DNA of 64,000 nt, from the NCBI GenBank assembly GCA_963691655.1, contig OY829327.1:54758079-54822078 (forward strand). Reading direction: 5' to 3'. The position numbers were made by a program, and so were the translations under genes. Of this stretch, positions 58,123 through 64,000 are shown one piece after another (within the stretch, counting starts at the first letter, position 1; each line of letters begins with the position of its first letter). Under the pieces are notes generated by a model. That model was not told the origin of the DNA, searched no databases, and saw nothing but the letters and a program-made list of their open reading frames with translations. Origin of the DNA: Toxonevra muliebris (taxonomy: Eukaryota; Arthropoda; Insecta; Diptera; Pallopteridae).

Positions 58123-59605
58123 TACACTGGCGGTCACAAAAACCGCACCACCCACCAATTTCAAGAAAATCGTTTAGAATGGGACCTAAACCTGATTTTG
58201 TTTTACTGAATGTAATTTTTTTTTATTTTCGGGAACAGAATGATTGCCAAAGAAACATCATACATACTCACAAATTTTATTACTTTGTAATTAAAACAAA
58301 AAATGGAAGAAATTTCACGTTTTTGAGGGTATTATTTAAAAGCATGTAAAAATAAAAATTTATATTATTTTCTGAAGGTGTAAACTAAGGTTAATTTGTT
58401 TCGTAATAGAGTCATAAGCAAAATTGTTTAGTTTGATTGTGCCCCTCTCTTAGCCTTTCTTATGGCCGTCATCTTGAATGGCATATAGTCTACAAGCACT
58501 TTAAGGATATTATTCGTTATTTTTTTAATACGAAACTTTTTTCAGAACTCCAAAAGGGATTTTTAATTCTTTGGCATTTTTTGAGAAACTTTTCGTTTCA
58601 TTATATGACAGAGGTGACATATCAGACCTCAACCGCGCGAGCTACCTGATCATTCCCGCCTGTAAATTCTAACATCATCGAAAACATTTTGAATCTGCAA
58701 ACAAATAAGAATCAATAATCTAACTTTTTTACTATTTCTAAAGTAATCAAACATTAGACATTAATTACTAACTAAACCTTCTCAATTTGACGCGATGATA
58801 TGCCGCGGAAGAATAACGTCATTAATAAGCGAAAGCGCACCACAATTGCTCCATAAAATTTTAGTCATATTTTTGGGCGTTCACAGCCCCTTTAATATAG
58901 CATAAGGGCCCCCGGTTATAGTAGGAAAAATCCATGGGAATTTTACTATTTTCGCTACATAGTTATCCTTGTATTGCTCTATATCTGAGCGTCGCACATA
59001 CCGAAGATTAAATGCGCCTATTTTCTCGAGTCTGCCAGATGCCAATTGCTGTAGTTTTTAGTCCATGCCAAGCAATTTGTTTCCAACCATTTTGACAACA
59101 ACGACTTTTTGGCTGATCGTCTCCCATACAGACCGAACTTTTGTTTCTTTCTGCGTAAGGTTTCGACATTTATATTCACGTTGTAATAATTTATGGTTCT
59201 ATTTCAGGTTATGCCATTTCCATAGTCTTCTTGATCCTTTTGTCCTTTCAAGCGGTTACAAATTGCCTTTTTTCTAGATCAGTTCAACAGCAGTCGACTG
59301 TAGGCATCAGATTTCTCCAAATATTTAACTTTATGACACTTCTTGATACCTAAGAATAAAAATTTCGACGTTTTGGTGGCGCGACAATTGTTTATACTTT
59401 GCAGTTGTTTTTGGCACTTTTTCAAAAATTCTTCTTTCCGCCAAACAAGCGCAATAAAAAATGGTCCACTCCGCTTAAATACATTATTAAAACATAAACA
59501 AGGGAATCTCCTTTACAAAGGAAGGAAAATTTGGGCTAAGTTAGGAAATATTACCGAAATTGCAGTAGTATTGCAAGTGGTACGGTTTTTGTGATATCCA
59601 GTGTA
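58123..59605 (-). mobile_element. Tc1-like element, decayed, with paired inverted ends
   Basis: The left end after TA (58123-58124) reads CACTGGCGGTCACAAAAACC then GCACCAC. The right end, on the other strand, reads CACTGGATATCACAAAAACC then GTACCAC, followed by TA (59604-59605). The length of 1479 bp fits a full Tc1-type element. On the minus strand, 58490-58450 reads LVDYMPFKMTAIRKAKRGA, close to the Tc1 C-terminus LVDSMP.R..AVI.A.GG. Catalytic motifs cannot be read because of stops and shifts. It lies in the LRR gene's intron. Confidence 0.65.
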
Positions 59606-61062
59606 TATTAGTGAAAGTAAAGTAGAATCACAAGACAATTGTTTTCATTGAATAGTATTATTGAAAGGAACTACCATTTTTTTCAAATTAATAGGCTTTG
59701 ACATCCTTTTTAATATTTTTTTTTAAGAACCAAAGAAATATTTATAAAAATTGTTAATAGTAACAATTATTTCATTCACGCTTCGGAGGGCTCTTAGTAG
59801 CCGACCGCTACCACTCAAGTGACTTTGTGAGTTTTGAGATGCAGCGTCCGTTTACCGTTAACCGTTGGTTTCTGCATTACCGCGTTTAGCAGGTACCTCG
59901 TTTTGCGGCTAAATTGCCGCTGCGCGTCCTCACGTGTAACAATAAAACGTTGACGAATAAACATTTAAAAATAAATGCTTAAAATATATTTCAGTATCAC
60001 TAAAAAGCAATCACTTGCTTTATTTTAGTGATTTTTTTGTTGCTATAAATAAGACAAATTGCAGTCGATATTATGAAATTTCTTCTCGTGTAACTTTTCA
60101 GAGCGCGCTCTCCGAAGTGTTAATAATATTTTCTAGGTATTGGACTTGAAAGATGAACAATTCAAAATCGTTTTAAGTATCCAACATTTCTCTTACTGTC
60201 GGATAAATATGTTTCACTGTACTGTGCTAGATAAATATGTTTTAAATGCACTTGTTTATATCTAAGCAGAAAAATTTCCCTGAGCGGGCTTTAGACCCTT
60301 GGGTCTGTCACTGAGTGTGAGCATAAGAAAATTTTTCTCGATAAAAAAAGATTTAGCCTACTTTGATCTATATAAGATTAAACAATTTAATAGAAATATG
60401 AAGTCTCAAGTCTGTAGATAATCCGATACTACCAAAGTGCGACGAATAGACTAGCTATCCCGAGTAACTCGAAAAGTCAATTCATACTCTAATACCGAAC
60501 ATTTTCAAACTCCCGGCAATATAGTAACAAGAATTATCCATGAAATAAATAAACCTCGACTCAGAATAGCCTAATAGTTTCAATTGTGTTGTTTTTCGGC
60601 GAGAAATGAAGCATAATTCGGGCTTAACAGAGCAATTTGATAAAGAAGACGATATCTATTTAACATTGGTAGGCGATTATTATGTCTCAATCGGAAAGTG
60701 TTCTAGAAATGTTGATTCAGTCTTATGTTGATCAATCTTGGCAACTACGATTGTTTAAGCAAAACACACCCAGTATATTTAAGGCAGCATCAACTAAACA
60801 TTTGTAAAAATTAGTTTTCCTCCTGTTGGTGGCGTATTACGAAAATAACTTCTAAAGTCTACTGCTATCCTTTTTGGCAGGAAGCCGGAATTTTCCATTG
60901 CCAAATAGATTCTAAGATTTTTGTTTTTTACTATTTTTCTTTCCTGCGAAATATATCAGTTCATTGATGTGTCGTGTCATAATTATTATTAAACGTAACA
61001 AATTTTAAATCGAAATTGACTTGAATATGCTTTAAATACGCGGCACTTTCAGTTTAACTACG

Positions 61063-61110
61063 AAAGTCAGCTTGCGTGTTTGCCTGCCTGCTTGCTTGCT
61101 TGCTTGCTAT
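61063..61110. repeat. TTGC/GCTT microsatellite
   Basis: TGCCTGCCTGCTTGCTTGCTTGCTTGC-type run (about six units). Confidence 0.8.
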
Positions 61111-62294
61111 TATCCTTAAGCGTCCCATGTTCCAGCACAATATAGAAAACATTAATTTTTCTTTGCTTTGTGTATAAAGTCAACATAGACGAGACTCATT
61201 AAATTAATAAAAACAAAAAGAAGAAGAGTACGAAAGAGAAAAGAAAAACACGGCTTTGTATTATTTTCCATTCTGCTACCGCAATGGTTGAAGTGATGAG
61301 TAAATTTCCTTGTATTTCCTTGCTTTTTATTTTACCTACACATTACCCCCTCTCCCACATTTCCTTATACCTCAATCACTATCTCCTTCCACTAATCTTG
61401 AGATGTTTCAAGCGTGAATACAGACAAGTACGAGTGGCAACTTCAAAGTCATCATTAAACAAATACCACACAATAACAACAAAAACAAAGAATACCATAA
61501 AAGTAAAAGTGTAGGCGACGAACAGATAGACCGGCAGAGAAATAAGCAGATAGACGGACAGGCAGACAAATTAAAAAGGAAGCAAGCGTATACAACAAGA
61601 TTATCCCCTTTTTATATATTGTATGTATCCTTGCCAAGAGCATCCTGGCAAAGCAGTCTATAGGCAAGCAAACAGGAGATTGAGGAGGCAAATGCTGGCA
61701 ACACAGGGACGCGGCAAAGAATTGGTAAAGTTGGCATGCACGTTTAAGCTTTATCGTTATTATGCTTATACCAATTATACAGAATTATAAATGCCTACGT
61801 TAGCCTTAGGCTAAAAAGCCCATAATGTTTTCACCTTGATGATGGTGATGTTTTAGTTTAGTAAGAGTGTAGCGTGTTGTGTGTTGGCTTGGTAGCAGCA
61901 GCCTAACTGGCTGTAGAGTGTGCTTTAGCGCCATCAAAGCTGTGCATAATCTCTTGAATAGCTTAGTTTGCGCTTTTTTTTTGCTGTTGCTCCACCTTTG
62001 CTGTTTTCATATGAAATTATCTTTTGTTTACACACTTCTCAGCCTCTATTGAAGCCAACATCATACCGCCATTTTGAGTAACGTAGCATAAAATTATGAT
62101 GATAATTCGAATGAATTCGAAAGCGAAGAGCAGAAAAGCAACGAAACAACAGCCCAATAAATTATAATAAATCTCCTTTTTATACGACGAGATCCTATTT
62201 GTTTTATTTAATTTGTTTTCCCCATTCAGTTTTTGTTTATATGATGATTTTCTATATGAACAAATCACAATGAAGATTTTTTATCTTTGCTTAC

Positions 62295-62341
62295 CTCAGC
62301 ATATTGCTGAATATTTTCAAACAGATATTTACGATTATCCT
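62295..62341 (-). CDS. Upstream exon of the LRR gene
   Basis: On the minus strand, aatgataaatttacag is followed by 47 bases and the consensus donor GAG|GTAAGC. The first two bases complete a codon; the remaining 15 codons read DNRKYLFENIQQYAE and end at a codon boundary. The large exon 56918 also begins at a codon boundary with IINCGDLDSYP. The join ...ENIQQYAE-IINCGDLDSYP is a natural lead into LRRs, where a Cys-bearing N-terminal cap precedes the first repeat. The acceptor has a weak pyrimidine tract, and two bases later (ACAGAG|) a second acceptor would also keep the frame. The signal-peptide exon must lie further right and was not found. Confidence 0.6.
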
Positions 62342-62810
62342 CTGTAAATTTATCATTGTTTTAATCAAAGTTTAGTTTTGGCTTATTGTGTATTTTTTTT
62401 CATTAGTTATTTACGCAATTACTTGTTGTTATGATTTAGTTAGTACTTTCTTTCAATTTTCTCTTTTTATATTTGTGATTTAACACTCCATATACCAATT
62501 ACTTTCTGACTTATTCCGCAACTTCCGACGCAAATCGAAATATTCATAAGTGAAGTTACTGTAGAGAAAAATTTTCCAACTCAGATAGACCGTATTTAAG
62601 TTACGATCAATGTTTAGACAAGCGGTTTGGCGTGAACTTGTTAATTACAGATTAACGAGGTGATTTCTGATTATTTTAATAGATATAAAAAATTCCATAA
62701 ATGTTTCGAAAATTAATACTTTTTCGCAATATATTTCATAACTTGTACAATTTTGTTTGGCGATTTTGGCAGCTTGAGAGTTGGGAAATGGCCAACTAAC
62801 CCGGCGAGTA
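62342..62810. other. Probable intron of the LRR gene, no exon seen
   Basis: AT-rich, with no paired splice sites around an open frame. Confidence 0.4.
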
Positions 62811-62927
62811 TCAGACGGCACTGACTCCGTTATCCTTCAAAAAACTGGAGACAGTAGCCTTGTTCAAATTGCCGCTTTTATTGTTAGAGGTGCTATTAGT
62901 TTTCCACTTGCCTGGTGTTTCGAACAT
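62811..62927 (-). CDS. Small open frame of 38 codons, unknown
   Basis: The ATG at 62927 opens MFETPGKWKTNSTSNNKSGN then LNKATVSSFLKDNGVSAV and a TGA at 62811. Base composition is less AT-rich than its surroundings and residue use looks protein-like. No splice sites or family motif support it. It lies upstream of the LRR exons on the same strand and could be a decoy upstream frame, an exon fragment or a mobile-element piece. Confidence 0.2.
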   Translation of the reverse strand: MFETPGKWKTNSTSNNKSGNLNKATVSSFLKDNGVSAV

Positions 62928-64000
62928 TTTTAAAATTTATACTTTGAATTAAACCAAAAACGTGCTTTGAGCGTTTCTGTGACAAATAATTTTAGATATT
63001 TCTGTTACTTTCAGTGGCGGTAAGTCCATACAAGCCCAAAAGCCTGGCTTGCCTAAGAATTGTTAACTGAAAATTTGTACAATATATACTTACAAAATTA
63101 CTACTTTTGTTTTAACTGAAAGAATAATTTTCTTTTAAAATTTTTTATTTGTATTACCCTGTTTTTCAATAGCTCTTATAGGTACTAATAAAAAATTAAA
63201 TGTGGATTACATTGAATACACTCAAGCATTCATGTTATCGCAGTTCATCAAGTTGGCTTTTACGAGGCTTTTAAAATTTGAAAATGTATGTTTTCATAAC
63301 ATGCTATCTCGCTTATTCTTATAGGAAGTTCAATAGCTTTTTTAGTATGTGCGGTTCCATAAAAAGTAGCAGCATACCAATTTTTTACTACTATGTATGA
63401 TTTTATATAGAACTTAAAAGCTGGCTTTCAGTTTTTGTTTGGCATTTGGAAAGTATTTACTCAACTTTCTTTTTCTCCTATTTTTTTGCGCCATTAGTTT
63501 TTAGTAGAGTTTCGAACCGGATAAATTTGGGTTCATGTTCAGGTTCAGGTTCAAGCAAAATATAACAGTGTGTTCCGGTTCAGGTTCAAATAAAAATTAA
63601 GCAAAACAAGGTTTTTCAAATAATAGTTTTACTTATTTACATCCATATATTTAGTTACTTTGCAATTTGGATTTTTTCATTCCGTTGACATTTTCTTATA
63701 TTTGATAATTTGCAGTTTTATTAATAAGGTTTATATTAAGAGAAATTATCGTTTAGTTTAAAAAATAGTATATCATTCAACGATTTGTTTTTTAAATGAT
63801 ACCTTTGCGAAGCCTATTTAAATTTAAGTCCAAAAATGCCCTTTCTACGTTCACCTCCTGAATTTATATGCTTATTTTGTATTTTTGATGTTAATATTTC
63901 AGCACGTCCAAAAACGTTGGTAAAGTCCAAACAGAGCTCCCTTATTCCTTCTTCAATGCTTCAATCGGGATCTAGAGCATTCCATCCTTATTGTCGATTT
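62928..64000. other. Spacer to the window end, no gene seen
   Basis: CAGTGGCGGTAAGTCC at 63014 looks like an isolated hAT-type terminus. GGTTCAGGTTCA repeats at 63539-63590 resemble the subterminal words of the 24902-28384 element. No complete feature could be defined. Confidence 0.35.

Larger units (their letters stand above)
56919..62294 (-). other. Intron of the LRR gene (5.4 kb)
   Basis: It lies between donor GAG|GTAAGC at 62295/62294 and acceptor TTTTGCAG|ATT at 56919/56918. It contains a Tc1-like relict (58125-59603), a TTGC microsatellite near 61080-61107, and a GC-richer, unidentified patch at 59780-59940. No exon was found inside. Confidence 0.55.

Overview
The window reads as euchromatic, intron-rich DNA of a higher fly (Diptera), probably a tephritid fruit fly. 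It is AT-rich, has long introns full of CAA/TTG and TG microsatellites, a host protein loaded with poly-Gln tracts, and a transposon set that fits this group (mariner D34D, a rosa-type D41D mariner, hAT-, piggyBac- and Tc1-type elements, RTE-, R1- and RNase H-bearing LINEs). The species is inferred, not read from a diagnostic gene.

Only two host genes can be supported. On the plus strand, three exons (997-1048, 8534-8634 and the 26-base microexon 17049-17074) have matching splice phases and give one open segment of about 60 residues. Both ends of that gene lie beyond what I could find. On the minus strand, the right part of the window holds a leucine-rich-repeat, single-pass membrane protein. 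A 47-base exon (62295-62341) is joined in phase, across a 5.4 kb intron, to a terminal exon of about 4.2 kb (52725-56918) that codes LRRs, a very long low-complexity ectodomain, one transmembrane helix and a tail of about 275 residues.

The rest is intronic or intergenic sequence colonised by mobile elements. From left to right: RNase H end of a LINE (93-690); piggyBac-type MITE (1162-1683); TA-flanked MITE (4448-4697); an inverted-repeat element split by an RTE-like LINE (5404-8313); an 11-bp minisatellite (about 10598-11343); R1-clade remnant (13720-14750); hAT-type element (15305-16311); mariner copy 1 (18985-20268); small hAT-type element (21439-21931); 3.5 kb hAT-type element carrying mariner copy 2 (24902-28384); SINE copy (29229-29405); foldback MITE (29977-30311); relict of the 15305 family in inverse orientation (36715-37240); hAT-type MITE with a rosa mariner inside (38710-39827); non-RNase H LINE (39960-41940); full SINE (44738-45048); RNase H LINE pieces (45480-47590); second RTE-like remnant (51180-51640); Tc1-like relict (58125-59603).

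The parts interact. The SINE ends in the same 3' sequence as a neighbouring LINE, as expected if it borrows that LINE's reverse transcriptase. The two mariners share one premature stop codon, so they were probably moved in trans. Two hAT-type elements each host a later Tc1/mariner insertion, which gives a relative age order. No CRISPR array, bacterial operon, rRNA or clearly functional tRNA gene was seen.
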